From assembly GCF_937770335.1 (NCBI RefSeq), contig NZ_CALJHY010000015.1:1-64000 (forward strand): a DNA stretch of 64,000 nt, written 5' to 3'. Below are positions 18,325 to 27,158 of the stretch, piece by piece (the stretch's first letter is position 1; every line of letters begins with the position of its first letter). Below the pieces are notes generated by a model. The model made no database searches. It saw only the letters and a program-made list of their open reading frames with translations, and was not told the DNA's origin. The position numbers and the translations under genes are program-made. Origin of the DNA: an uncultured Glaciecola sp. Its GTDB lineage: Bacteria > Pseudomonadota > Gammaproteobacteria > Enterobacterales > Alteromonadaceae.

Positions 18325-18350
18325 AAACCCAGCTATTGCTGGGTTTTTTA
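18325..18350 (+). terminator. Rho-independent terminator of bipA
   Basis: The stem AAACCCAGC (18325-18333) and GCTGGGTTT (18338-18346) encloses the loop TATT and is followed by TTTTA. It lies 33 bases past the bipA stop. Confidence 0.92.
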
Positions 18351-18452
18351 TTAACAGTCGTATAACAAATACTGAAAAAAACTGAACCTAATAAAGACTT
18401 TTGACGTAGACTTTGGTCTATGAAATCTATAACTCAATGAGATTATTTGTTT

Positions 18453-19499
18453 ATGACGATTCGCCGAAGTTACCTACCTATGTTTATATTTAGCTTAGTT
18501 TTTGCAAGCAATGCGAATGCACAGTCTTGGGGTGGCCGAGGTGAAAGTAAAACTAAAGTGTTAGTTGAGCCTTTGGTGTATCAAGCTCAGCAATCTAATC
18601 TTGAAGCCGTAGGCACAGCGGAAGCGGTTAAATCCATTATTTTATTCCCAGCGGTTAGTGAACGAGTTATATCGGTCAACTTCATCCCCGGCCAAGAAGT
18701 TGAAAAGGACCAAGTTTTATTAACGCTTTATAACAAACGTGAAGCAATTGCGCTGGAACGCGGAAAGATACAGTTAAAAGATGCAACACGAGAATACAAC
18801 CGCTTAGTCGAGAGTCGCAAAAAAGGCGCTGCAGCACAAAGCCAAGTAGATATTGCTAGCACACAGCTCGCCTTCGCGGAAATTGCAGTTAAAGAGGCCG
18901 AAGTTGCGTTAAAAGAACGGATTGTCACAGCACCTTTTAGCGGTATTGTTGGCTTCACTGACGTGGAGGTTGGTGACCGTATTACTCAACAAACCAGAAT
19001 CACTTCATTGGATGATAGAAAGGCGCTTTTCATTAATTTTTCAGCACCTGAAGTTTCATTGTCGGTGCTCAGCAGTCAACCTGAAGTAACCCTAACACCT
19101 TGGCAAAACCGCGACCTTAATATTAGCGCAAGCATCGCGCAAATAGACAGTCGAATTAATGAACTAGACCGAACAATCAAAGTCAGAGCCCAGTTAGATA
19201 ATACCGAAGACAAGTATCGACCTGGTATGAGCTTCAGGGTGAAGTTATCAGTTAAAGGTCAAGAGTACGTTGCTATTCCTGAAACTGCACTATTGTGGGG
19301 TGCAACTGGCGCATACGTTTGGCAGATGCATAATGGCAAGGCCAATAGAGTAGATGTACAAATACAAGAGCGCTTGCGTGGGACCATTTTGGTGATTGGT
19401 GAATTCAACTTTGAGGCAATGATAGTTGTTGAAGGCGTTCAGCAGTTGCGACAGGGACAAAGTCTTGAGGCGTTGAATATGCCTGAGGCGGTGTCATGA
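18453..19499 (+). CDS. RND efflux periplasmic adaptor (membrane fusion protein)
   Basis: From ATG 18453 the product has 348 residues. A signal peptide (MTIRRSYLPMFIFSLVFA, cleaved after ANA) precedes a lipoyl/hairpin domain with ATREYNRLVESRKKGAAA as its coiled coil (about 110-160), barrel-sandwich motif VTAPFSGIVGFTDVEVGDR, and beta-barrel KYRPGMSFRVKL. No lipobox, so it is not a lipoprotein adaptor. Its stop overlaps the RND pump start as ATGA (19496-19499). No TolC-like gene is adjacent, so a distant outer-membrane partner is implied. Confidence 0.92.
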   Translation: MTIRRSYLPMFIFSLVFASNANAQSWGGRGESKTKVLVEPLVYQAQQSNLEAVGTAEAVKSIILFPAVSERVISVNFIPGQEVEKDQVLLTLYNKREAIALERGKIQLKDATREYNRLVESRKKGAAAQSQVDIASTQLAFAEIAVKEAEVALKERIVTAPFSGIVGFTDVEVGDRITQQTRITSLDDRKALFINFSAPEVSLSVLSSQPEVTLTPWQNRDLNISASIAQIDSRINELDRTIKVRAQLDNTEDKYRPGMSFRVKLSVKGQEYVAIPETALLWGATGAYVWQMHNGKANRVDVQIQERLRGTILVIGEFNFEAMIVVEGVQQLRQGQSLEALNMPEAVS

Positions 19500-22400
19500 A
19501 AAAAAATGACGCAAATCAAATAAACGATTTACCCTCACTATCTATACGCCGTCCTGTTCTAGTTATGGTACTAAACCTACTCATTATTTTGGCAGGTTTT
19601 GCCGCCGTTAATGACTTGGAAATTAGAGAACTGCCTGATGTAGACCGCCCGATCGTTACTGTTTCAGCTAATTATCCTGGAGGCTCTCCTGAGACTGTTG
19701 ATAGTGAAGTAACCAGCCGTTTAGAAGGTGCGGTTGCGAGAGTTAGCGGTGTTGACTCAATTAACGCCTCTAGTGAAGAGGGCTCTTCACGGATTCGTGT
19801 TGAGTTTCGCCCGGGTACCGACCTCGAAGATGCCGCAAATGAGCTCCGAGAATCAGTTAGCCGAGTGCAACGCAGACTACCTGCAGAAGTTGAGCAGTTA
19901 TCAATTATAAAAGCGGACAACGATGCTCAGGCAGTTGTAAGCTTAGCGATAAGTAGCGACACCCTTGATATGGAGACGTTAACTGAGCGCGTTGAAGTTG
20001 ATTTAGCGCCGTTATTTTTGAGTATTCTCGGCGTTGCTGATGTATCGCTAAACGGTCAACGCCAGCGCGTTATGCGAGTATCTGTCGACCCATTAAGATT
20101 GACCAGCTTCAACCTTTCCATGACAGATGTATCTGCAGCTTTGCGCTCAGCTCCATTCGATGTGCCTGCTGGTAGTGTTAAATCGCAAGACCAAGAATTG
20201 ATCGTGAGAGCTGACGCGACTTCTGTATCCACACAAGATATTGAGCAAATTTTAATCTCAGGCGACACTCGAATAGGTGATGTTGCGAGTGTTTATTTTG
20301 GTCCCGCCGATTCCAGTAGTATGGTCAGACTCGATGGTAAACCCGTTGTCGGTTTGGGTATTATCCGACAGGCGCGCTCCAATACTATAGAAATTTCAGA
20401 TGAAGTACTGGCGATGGTGAAAAGCTTAGATACTCGCTTTTCTGACCTACATATTGTGGTTACATCCGATGATGCAGAGTTTATTCGTAGTTCGGTAAAT
20501 GAAGTTATGGTGTCTTTAGGGCTAACTATATTATTAGTTATTGGCACATTATGGCTGTTTTTAGGTAATTTTAGAGCTACCTTAGTGCCAGCTCTGTCAA
20601 TACCAGTTTCGTTAGTTGGTGCGCTAGTTATCATGTGGGTATTAGGTTTCTCTATTAATATTCTAACCTTACTCGCATTAGTTCTTGGAACCGGTCTTAT
20701 TGTTGATGATGCCATTGTAGTATCTGAGAATATCCAACGCCGCCGTGCTCAAGGTATGGGGTCAAGAGCAGCTGCAGTTTTAGGTACAAGAGAAGTTTTC
20801 TTTGCGGTCGTTGCCACTACTGCTGTCCTTGCTGCCGTTTTTATTCCTATCGCTTTTTTACCCTCTACCGCTGGCAGACTATTCAGAGAATTTGGTGGTA
20901 TACTGGCCGGTGCAGTCATAATTTCCTCATTCGTTGCATTGAGTTTAGTACCCGCATTAACCGCCAAACTGCCGAACAAAACTAAAAGTAATAGCTTTTT
21001 TGACCGTACGCTAGGTGCCTTTGGTGCTCGCATGTTAAACGGGTATATGGCAATGCTTCATAAGGCTTTGCGTTTTTCATGGTTAACGGTGTTAATGTCT
21101 GTTGTATCTGCTGGCGGCGCCGCATTGCTTTATGATCAAATTGAAAATCAACTTTTACCTTCTGAAGATAGAGGCGTTATACGTGTTTTTGCGCGAGGTC
21201 CCGATGGTGCGGGCTTAAATTATATGAACCGACAAGCCGAGAAGATGGAAGAGATCCTTCTTCCTTATGTTAAGGATGCAGACGTCGAGTCGATTTATAC
21301 CGTGGTTGGTCGCTGGGATCCTAACTTAGTCTTCATTACTGTGCCACTCGCACATTGGGACGATAGAGAAAAGTCACAGCAAGATATTATAAATGAAATG
21401 CGACCTAAGCTTGGTGCCATCCCTGGTGCCCCGGCGCGGGCATTTGGTAGTAACAGCCTAAATTTGCGTGGCCAAGGTGGCGGCTTAGAATTGGCGCTCA
21501 CAGGTGATACCTACGCGCGTATTTATGAATCTGCACTGGCCTTCGGTAAACTTATTGAAGAAAAACTACCTGAACTTGGCAGACCTAACATTGGTTATCA
21601 ACCAACCCAACCACAACTGAGAGTGAATATTGATAGACGCAGGGCTGAAGAGTTAAACGTCTCTTTTAGTGATATTTCGACTACATTGAGAGTCGCTATT
21701 AGTGGCGATGATATCACCGACCTCAATATTGGCGACCAAGCGATCCCATTAATATTGCAGTCATCGAAGAGAAACACCGCTAATCCGTCCGATTTAACGA
21801 ACCTTTTCGTGAAATCAAATGACGGACTTTTAGTGCCATTATCTAGCCTTGCATTTATTAGCGAAGAGGGGGTTGCAGCTGAATTAGAACGTCATGCTCA
21901 GCGCAGAGCTATTGAAATCGATTTAGAGCTACCTGAAAGTATAACGATGGCTGAAGCTGTTGAAAGAATACGTGATATCGCTAATCAAAACCTACCCGAT
22001 GGAATAGGGCTCGTATTTTTAGGCGAAGCGCTTACCTTTGAAGAAACTTCGAACCAAATTGCCATGACCTATTTATTTGCATTCATTATTGTATTGTTAG
22101 TATTGGCAGCTCAATTTGAGAGTATTAATAGTGCAATTGTGGTCATGCTGACAGTACCTTTTGGTATTGCGGCTGCTATCTATGCCCTTTACCTCACGGG
22201 TACTTCGATCAATATTTATTCACAGATCGGACTCGTCATGCTAATCGGATTAATTGCAAAAAATTCTATTCTACTAGTTGAATTTGCTGACCAATTGCGC
22301 GATCGAGGTATGGCCGTTAATGACGCGATAGTTGAGGCTGCATCTGTTCGGTTACGCCCAATAATGATGACCCTAATGTCAACAATATTAGGTGGGCTGC

Positions 22401-22606
22401 CCTTAATCTTATCAACGGGCGCAGGCGCTGAATCAAGAAATTCAATTGGTTGGGTCGTCTTTGGTGGCTTAGGTATTGCGGTCGTTTTCACGCTATTCTT
22501 AACACCCGTTTTATACAAGTTCATTGCTCCATTCTCAAAGCCGAGAGCCGATGAGAGTGACCGATTAGGAACTGAACTTGAGGAAGCAGAGCAACAAAAC
22601 CTCTAA
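19496..22606 (+). CDS. RND multidrug efflux permease, HAE1/AcrB family
   Basis: A 1036-residue inner-membrane transporter with the twelve-helix, two-porter-domain layout. Proton-relay residues are present: Asp-Asp in GLIVDDAIVVSENIQRR (helix 4) and Lys in LIGLIAKNSILLVEFADQL (helix 10). The porter start ELPDVDRPIVTVSANYPG and VTSRLEGAVARVSGVDSI are typical of the MexI/MexW-like branch rather than AcrB of enterobacteria. It would export hydrophobic compounds from the periplasm using the proton motive force. Operon with the adaptor. Confidence 0.94.
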   Translation: MKKNDANQINDLPSLSIRRPVLVMVLNLLIILAGFAAVNDLEIRELPDVDRPIVTVSANYPGGSPETVDSEVTSRLEGAVARVSGVDSINASSEEGSSRIRVEFRPGTDLEDAANELRESVSRVQRRLPAEVEQLSIIKADNDAQAVVSLAISSDTLDMETLTERVEVDLAPLFLSILGVADVSLNGQRQRVMRVSVDPLRLTSFNLSMTDVSAALRSAPFDVPAGSVKSQDQELIVRADATSVSTQDIEQILISGDTRIGDVASVYFGPADSSSMVRLDGKPVVGLGIIRQARSNTIEISDEVLAMVKSLDTRFSDLHIVVTSDDAEFIRSSVNEVMVSLGLTILLVIGTLWLFLGNFRATLVPALSIPVSLVGALVIMWVLGFSINILTLLALVLGTGLIVDDAIVVSENIQRRRAQGMGSRAAAVLGTREVFFAVVATTAVLAAVFIPIAFLPSTAGRLFREFGGILAGAVIISSFVALSLVPALTAKLPNKTKSNSFFDRTLGAFGARMLNGYMAMLHKALRFSWLTVLMSVVSAGGAALLYDQIENQLLPSEDRGVIRVFARGPDGAGLNYMNRQAEKMEEILLPYVKDADVESIYTVVGRWDPNLVFITVPLAHWDDREKSQQDIINEMRPKLGAIPGAPARAFGSNSLNLRGQGGGLELALTGDTYARIYESALAFGKLIEEKLPELGRPNIGYQPTQPQLRVNIDRRRAEELNVSFSDISTTLRVAISGDDITDLNIGDQAIPLILQSSKRNTANPSDLTNLFVKSNDGLLVPLSSLAFISEEGVAAELERHAQRRAIEIDLELPESITMAEAVERIRDIANQNLPDGIGLVFLGEALTFEETSNQIAMTYLFAFIIVLLVLAAQFESINSAIVVMLTVPFGIAAAIYALYLTGTSINIYSQIGLVMLIGLIAKNSILLVEFADQLRDRGMAVNDAIVEAASVRLRPIMMTLMSTILGGLPLILSTGAGAESRNSIGWVVFGGLGIAVVFTLFLTPVLYKFIAPFSKPRADESDRLGTELEEAEQQNL

Positions 22607-22647
22607 CTTTTCATACCTAAACGTACTATAACTTTTATAAAATAGGT

Positions 22648-22672
22648 GACCAGAGGCTTCTTGCTTCTGGTC
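22648..22672 (+). terminator. Hairpin downstream of the RND operon, possible terminator
   Basis: GACCAGAGGC (22648-22657) pairs with GCTTCTGGTC (22663-22672) through a five-base loop and includes one G-T pair. It lies 41 bases past the RND stop. The T-run after it is poor, so termination may be weak. Confidence 0.5.
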
Positions 22673-22797
22673 AATGTTATGAAATATTCCTACAAGTTCT
22701 TTAGTAATCAAAATTTGTGCTTTAGACTCGACAGTTATTCTATATTGTCACTCAACAGCCCCACGCTGCCAACTCATCAAAAATCAAAGGACCCGCA

Positions 22798-23922
22798 ATG
22801 AACTTTAGTGATAAACCAGACCGTAAAGCATCAAAAGCCTACAAGTGGGAAAAGTACATCGGCACTGATATATTACCTATGTGGATTGCTGACACAGAAT
22901 TTCGTTGCGCAGAGCCTATTTTAGAGGCATTGCATGAACGTATTGACGACGGTTTACTCGGCTACACATTGCCAGCACATGATACTGATGCGATTAATGC
23001 AATCGTTAACTGGTGTGAAAAGCAATATAACTGGAAGGTAGACCCGAAGTGGATTGTCTGGACGCCGGGTGTTGTGCCCGCCTTTAACATCGCAATTCAA
23101 GCCTGTTGTGATTCTGATGATACTGTTATCGTGCAAACGCCTAATTATCCACCTCTGCTAGCAGCGCCAGGTATAAATGGGCTCAACAGAGCTTGTGTAC
23201 CAACTATTGAAGTTGACGGACGTTGGACTCTGGATTTTACTGCATTAGAAAACGCCGCAGCAGACCCCAAAGCAACACTATTTATCATGTGTAACCCAAT
23301 GAATCCTGCCGGCTCAGTGCTCACTGAAGCAGAGTTGGATAGAGTCGCTAGTATCTGCCGAAAACATGAAGTTATGCTGTGTTCCGACGAAATTCACTGC
23401 GATTTAATTTTAGATGATGTTAAGCATTTACCCGCTAGTGCACACAAAGAATTGAGCGATCATTCGATAACGCTAATGGCCGCAAGTAAAACCTTCAACG
23501 TTGCTGGCTTGGGTACCTCATTTGCCATTATTCCAAATACGGTATTACGAACAGCGTTTAATAAGTCTGCTCGAGGCATTGTGCCATGGGTAACTGTCAC
23601 TGGTTTAACAGCAACCAATGCGGCTTTTAGGCATTGCGACGATTGGCATCAAGCTGAACTAGACTATTTGAAAGATAACCGCGATTACTTAGTTTCTGAA
23701 ATAAACAAAATACCTGGCTTAAGAGCCATCTCGCCAGCGGCTACCTTTTTACTTTGGGTCGATGCGAGTGGCCTGAATGTATCAAACACACAAAAATGGT
23801 GCGAGGAAAAAGGTATTGGTCCTTCACCCGGTCGAGACTTTGGCGAAAAAGACTTTTTTAGACTCAACTTTGGTTGTTCTCGCGACTATTTAGTAGAAGC
23901 TATTACGAAGCTGTCCTCTTAA
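22798..23922 (+). CDS. MalY/PatB-family pyridoxal-phosphate C-S lyase (putative cystathionine beta-lyase)
   Basis: The 374-residue fold-type I aminotransferase-like enzyme starts with NFSDKPDRKASKAYKWEKYI and LPMWIADTEF, the MalY/PatB signature. PLP Lys is in ASKTFNVAGLGTSFA, with CNPMNPAGSVLTEAEL and SDEIHCDLIL as cofactor-binding motifs. The probable reaction is beta-elimination of cystathionine or a related thioether. The ATG is preceded by AAAGGA. No malX/malT neighbours, so the E. coli regulatory role of MalY is not implied. Convergent with the DUF4920 gene. Confidence 0.88.
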   Translation: MNFSDKPDRKASKAYKWEKYIGTDILPMWIADTEFRCAEPILEALHERIDDGLLGYTLPAHDTDAINAIVNWCEKQYNWKVDPKWIVWTPGVVPAFNIAIQACCDSDDTVIVQTPNYPPLLAAPGINGLNRACVPTIEVDGRWTLDFTALENAAADPKATLFIMCNPMNPAGSVLTEAELDRVASICRKHEVMLCSDEIHCDLILDDVKHLPASAHKELSDHSITLMAASKTFNVAGLGTSFAIIPNTVLRTAFNKSARGIVPWVTVTGLTATNAAFRHCDDWHQAELDYLKDNRDYLVSEINKIPGLRAISPAATFLLWVDASGLNVSNTQKWCEEKGIGPSPGRDFGEKDFFRLNFGCSRDYLVEAITKLSS

Positions 23923-23930
23923 CCAGGGCT

Positions 23931-24449
23931 TTAGGCTTTAGGGATAATAACGCTCTCGGCAAGAATTTCATAAACAACGCCTTCATGCAAGGCACCCGAG
24001 TCATCTTGCATGTCTTGATTAAAGTGAGCGACCTGTTCTGCTGTCATTTCTTGTTTGATGAGTTTACCTGCTAATGTTACCGTTTTTCCGGCGCTGTCTG
24101 TTGGTACGAAAAAGTCATAGTCTCGAAAGGCGACGCGCATAACGTGTTCACCTTCTTGAGCAATAAAGAAACATCCTTTTTTCTGACAAACCTTAGCAAC
24201 GTTGGTCTCAACCTGAAAAGCGTTGCCAACATAAGATGCAGAATTTGAAACCAATTCATGTAACGTTACTTTTTTAAGCGTCTTATCGAGCAAGGCACCA
24301 AAAGTTTCAGATTGAGCATCTGTTGCTACAGGCTCAGATAGCCTGAGTACATTACTAGTTTTATTAGCATCAGGCATATCCGATGCCAGCGCTGCCACGC
24401 TCATTGCAGAAACTATCATCGTCGCCACTAAAACTAGCTGAAACTTCAT
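23931..24449 (-). CDS. DUF4920-domain periplasmic protein
   Basis: The 172-residue protein has a signal peptide (cleavage after ALA) and an OB-like beta region (about 45-170) with the DUF4920 motifs VAKVCQKKGCFFI (a CxxxxC pair) and RVAFRDYDFFVPTDSAGKTV. Biochemical role unknown; the Cys pair may bind metal or form a disulfide. A charged linker joins signal and domain. It is convergent with the PatB-like gene and separated by 81 bases from the saccharopine-dehydrogenase-like gene upstream on the same strand. Confidence 0.85.
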   Translation of the reverse strand: MKFQLVLVATMIVSAMSVAALASDMPDANKTSNVLRLSEPVATDAQSETFGALLDKTLKKVTLHELVSNSASYVGNAFQVETNVAKVCQKKGCFFIAQEGEHVMRVAFRDYDFFVPTDSAGKTVTLAGKLIKQEMTAEQVAHFNQDMQDDSGALHEGVVYEILAESVIIPKA

Positions 24450-24530
24450 ACTATTTCTACCTTATTTAATTGACTTGTTATTACCATTATTACTTTTCAC
24501 GATTCTTTATCATGACGTTTCTAACTTGGG

Positions 24531-25736
24531 TTACATAACCTCAATATTAACGCCTGCATGATCCCTTAAGCGCTTAATTAGAGGCTCATTTAGGGCTGAA
24601 GCAGGAGTCCAAAATCCTCCCTTCACATGAGGAATATCTTTCGATAGGCAGAGGACAGCCTGTGCCAACATTTTCGCTGTCGAACCATACCCGGGGTCTC
24701 GATCACCTTCAACCTTTACTACTAATTGGTTACCATTAGGCATATCCGCATAAAAACGCATATCAAACATGCCGTTCAATTGTTGCTCCGGCGTTGGACC
24801 TTCACCCGGTTTAGCTAATACGTAATGGGCTAATAGTTTTCTTAATGGCGATAGGCTCGCTGCTAGCATGAAAGCACCCAACCCCAGCGTAAACGTCCAC
24901 GCCTGAAAGCCGCTTTTAGCGGTCATCGCTTCATCGTAAAGAAAATCCTCACCGTATTGATTATCTAACAATGCATTGGAACGATGAACAACGCGTTCAT
25001 TAATTGAAGCCATTACAAAAGGCATAGTCCAAACACCCAACGAATCGTCGCGCTGCGCACCTTTATGATTCTTTTGACGGTGTTTGAACGGGTGGTTGGG
25101 AGGACAAAGAACATAAGGGTTTACTAATACTTTACGCAATTCAGGGTTTTCTTTTACTTCTTTAAATACGTTTAGCATACTCGCAATTGTGCCGCCTGAT
25201 GCTGCACCTTTAATTTTTCTTACGCGCATTTTAATGTACTTTGCAGGTGCTGAAGTTTGTTTAATTGCGGTCTGTTGTAATTTATAAACACCCAAATCAG
25301 AAGGAATAGAGTCAAAACCAGTGCAATGTACAATTCGTGCACCAGAACTTTTTGCATCAACTTCATATTTTTCCAGCATTTGCTTTATCCACTGCGGTTC
25401 GCCAGTTAAGTCACAATAATCGGTACCTGACTGCGCACACACTTTAACAAGTGTTTCACCATAAAGCGCATAAGGCCCAACAGTACTCACGATGGCTTTA
25501 GTTTTTGCACATAGGGCTTTTAGAGTCAATTCATCAGAGGCATCAGCAACAAAATGTGGGATTTCATTTAAATTAAAACGTTGTTTCAGTTCTTGCAGTT
25601 TGCTCTCACTTCTTCCGGCCATTGCCCACGTATATTCTTCGCTTGTATAGCCAGACAAATACTCTGCCATAATTTGGCCGACGAAAGAAGTTGCACCATA
25701 TAAAATAAAATCAAATTGTTGCTCACTGCTGCTCAT
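24531..25736 (-). CDS. Saccharopine-dehydrogenase-like NAD(P)-binding protein (trans-acting enoyl reductase type)
   Basis: The 401-residue protein has an N-terminal Rossmann motif YGATSFVGQIMAEYL and the family's VSTVGPYALYGETLVKVC, DYCDLTGEPQW and IVHCTGFDSIPSDLG. A hydrophobic stretch (FTLGLGAFMLAASL, about 280-293) may sit at a membrane. Relatives are COG3268 proteins and the mycobacterial trans-acting enoyl reductase of phthiocerol lipid synthesis; substrate here unknown. It stands alone, with a 484-base spacer upstream. Confidence 0.86.
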   Translation of the reverse strand: MSSSEQQFDFILYGATSFVGQIMAEYLSGYTSEEYTWAMAGRSESKLQELKQRFNLNEIPHFVADASDELTLKALCAKTKAIVSTVGPYALYGETLVKVCAQSGTDYCDLTGEPQWIKQMLEKYEVDAKSSGARIVHCTGFDSIPSDLGVYKLQQTAIKQTSAPAKYIKMRVRKIKGAASGGTIASMLNVFKEVKENPELRKVLVNPYVLCPPNHPFKHRQKNHKGAQRDDSLGVWTMPFVMASINERVVHRSNALLDNQYGEDFLYDEAMTAKSGFQAWTFTLGLGAFMLAASLSPLRKLLAHYVLAKPGEGPTPEQQLNGMFDMRFYADMPNGNQLVVKVEGDRDPGYGSTAKMLAQAVLCLSKDIPHVKGGFWTPASALNEPLIKRLRDHAGVNIEVM

Positions 25737-26220
25737 ATTATTGCGTAGCCCTTTGGTTGTTAATTTGTGTTTTTGCTCAGCCTTTTATGCACTTATAGAG
25801 ACGTTTTTTCAATATAGGCATCGTTTTATAGTCGCCGTGACCAATACCTATTACCCAAGTAAAATACCATCTGGCGTCAGTACATCTTATTTCTCTTATC
25901 TATGTTAATAGATAATGAAGGCTTTAAGCAAATAGCACGAAAGGTGAAGAGTGCATAGTTTGGTTAGTTACTAATTAAAGTTTATTTAACACTATATGTA
26001 AACAATACATAAAAACCGCTCACATCGAGTATAGCTTAAATCACATGGCTACTTGGCAAAGCGGCATGTTGCAAATGCCTGATGTAATGGAGGCAATGAG
26101 CGCCGGACAACAAAAGCGTCAACTAATATTCGACAAGCTATTACCTAAAACTGCTGAGTAGTATGTGCTAATCAATCTTTTAAACTTATAAAGTAATATC
26201 AGTTAAAAAGGTGATGCATA
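25737..26220. other. 484-base spacer with a short unassigned ORF
   Basis: It lies between the divergent-facing ends of the saccharopine-dehydrogenase-like gene and the 3' end of the thioredoxin-like gene. It is AT-rich. The only coding-like segment is the 38-codon plus-strand ORF at 26045-26161. No terminator with a T-run or clear regulator site was found. Confidence 0.5.
26045..26161 (+). CDS. Short ORF of unknown nature, possible gene relic
   Basis: ATG 26045 reads 38 codons ending in QLIFDKLLPKTAE and a TAG stop. The composition is protein-like (Met, Gln, acidic and basic residues mixed, amphipathic), and the frame stays open for more than ten codons upstream of the ATG, which suggests the 3' end of a decayed gene rather than a complete small gene. 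No ribosome-binding site is seen and the family was not recognised. Confidence 0.3.
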   Translation: MATWQSGMLQMPDVMEAMSAGQQKRQLIFDKLLPKTAE

Positions 26221-26742
26221 TTACTCCGCTGAATTTAGTACCATTGCGAATACGCTCCTAAGCTTCTCTGCGGATTGAAAACCATAAAATACCGAATACT
26301 GATTATCTTTAATAATCACAAAACCTGGCGAACCCTTTAAAACTAACGGGCCACCATCTTCATCAATTAAATCATCAAGTGTGTTAGGAAAAATGCCGAG
26401 GGTACTCATATTGGCTGGTACAAAGTCATTATTTAATATATCAATAATATCTTGTTCAACGAACACTTCTTTTTTCATTTTTTTACAAGCTGGACAGAAT
26501 GTCATTTCTGCAAAAACAAAGACTGGTTTGTCTGAATCTAATGCTCTAGCATCTTCATACTCTAACCATTGCACTGACTGCTTGGATGCTTTTATGTCAT
26601 GCGCAGAGTCTGACGCGTTCTGGGCATTAACTGCCGCAGACAGACTTAGCAGAAACAGGGTGATAACAATAAGCGCATTGGTTTTTAACGCTAAGCTTTT
26701 AAAAATGCAATTTTCTGATAAGCAGGCCATGAGTCGGTCCAT
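26221..26742 (-). CDS. Periplasmic thioredoxin-like protein with CPAC motif
   Basis: The 173-residue product has an N-terminal hydrophobic segment (residues 24-40) with a likely cleavage after VNA. The thioredoxin-like domain follows, with FAEMTFCPACKKMKKEVF (CxxC near residue 85) and the cis-Pro region KGSPGFVII. It is of the Thioredoxin_7/SoxW type: a redox or disulfide function in the periplasm is likely. The ATG at 26742 has only a weak ribosome site; Met5 is an alternative. On the upstream side lies the remnant of a TonB receptor on the same strand. Confidence 0.8.
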   Translation of the reverse strand: MDRLMACLSENCIFKSLALKTNALIVITLFLLSLSAAVNAQNASDSAHDIKASKQSVQWLEYEDARALDSDKPVFVFAEMTFCPACKKMKKEVFVEQDIIDILNNDFVPANMSTLGIFPNTLDDLIDEDGGPLVLKGSPGFVIIKDNQYSVFYGFQSAEKLRSVFAMVLNSAE

Positions 26743-27158
26743 TATTAAGTAAGTTAAACTGTGCTTTTATACACATCGCACTTAATAAGACCGACTCGAT
26801 AATTAAATACATTCATGCTTCGGCCAATTTATTTAAAAGTTAGCTCTTACACCTATACTAAATACGCGACATTGCACCTACGTTAGGTTTTTTAAGAAGG
26901 AAGTGTGCATCCGTTTTTCGTCATCTGCCAAGTTACGCCCTTTCGGATAAAGTGTGACATCGATATTATTGATTGAGGTGATTAAGTTGACAGCCCATAA
27001 TTGACGATAGGCTTAAGACATTGTTTCAATATTATATAGAACGTTAGGGATGCCTTAATGAGAATAAAGCAAATAGTAAAGCTATTTTTAATACCCTATA
27101 ATATGACTCGTAAAATAGCATCAACTCTCTATTTGAGAGCCCGTTCGCTGTACTGATT
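26743..27158. other. 416-base spacer containing the receptor remnant
   Basis: Except for the pseudogene at 26833-27012, this stretch shows no ORF of note. It is bounded by the thioredoxin-like gene's start and the 3' end of the diguanylate cyclase gene, both on the minus strand. Confidence 0.6.
26833..27012 (-). pseudogene. Decayed 3' end of a TonB-dependent receptor
   Basis: On the minus strand the open stretch reads about 60 codons. It contains LWAVNLITSINNIDVTLY, then GRNLADDEKRMHTSFLKN and, after one in-frame TAG, CRVFSIGVRANF and a TAA stop at 26835-26833. This is the last strands of a TonB-receptor barrel: the final block (R-x-FSIGVRANF) is the terminal phenylalanine strand, and NLADDE-x-R-x-HTSFLKN is typical of the zinc-type ZnuD-like group. 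The stop interrupts the link between them and no upstream body exists before 27012, where a TAA precedes. The gene is truncated and dead. Confidence 0.75.

Noticed and set aside
20293-20715. Long antisense ORF inside the RND permease gene
   Set aside because: Shadow of a real gene with clear domains on the other strand.
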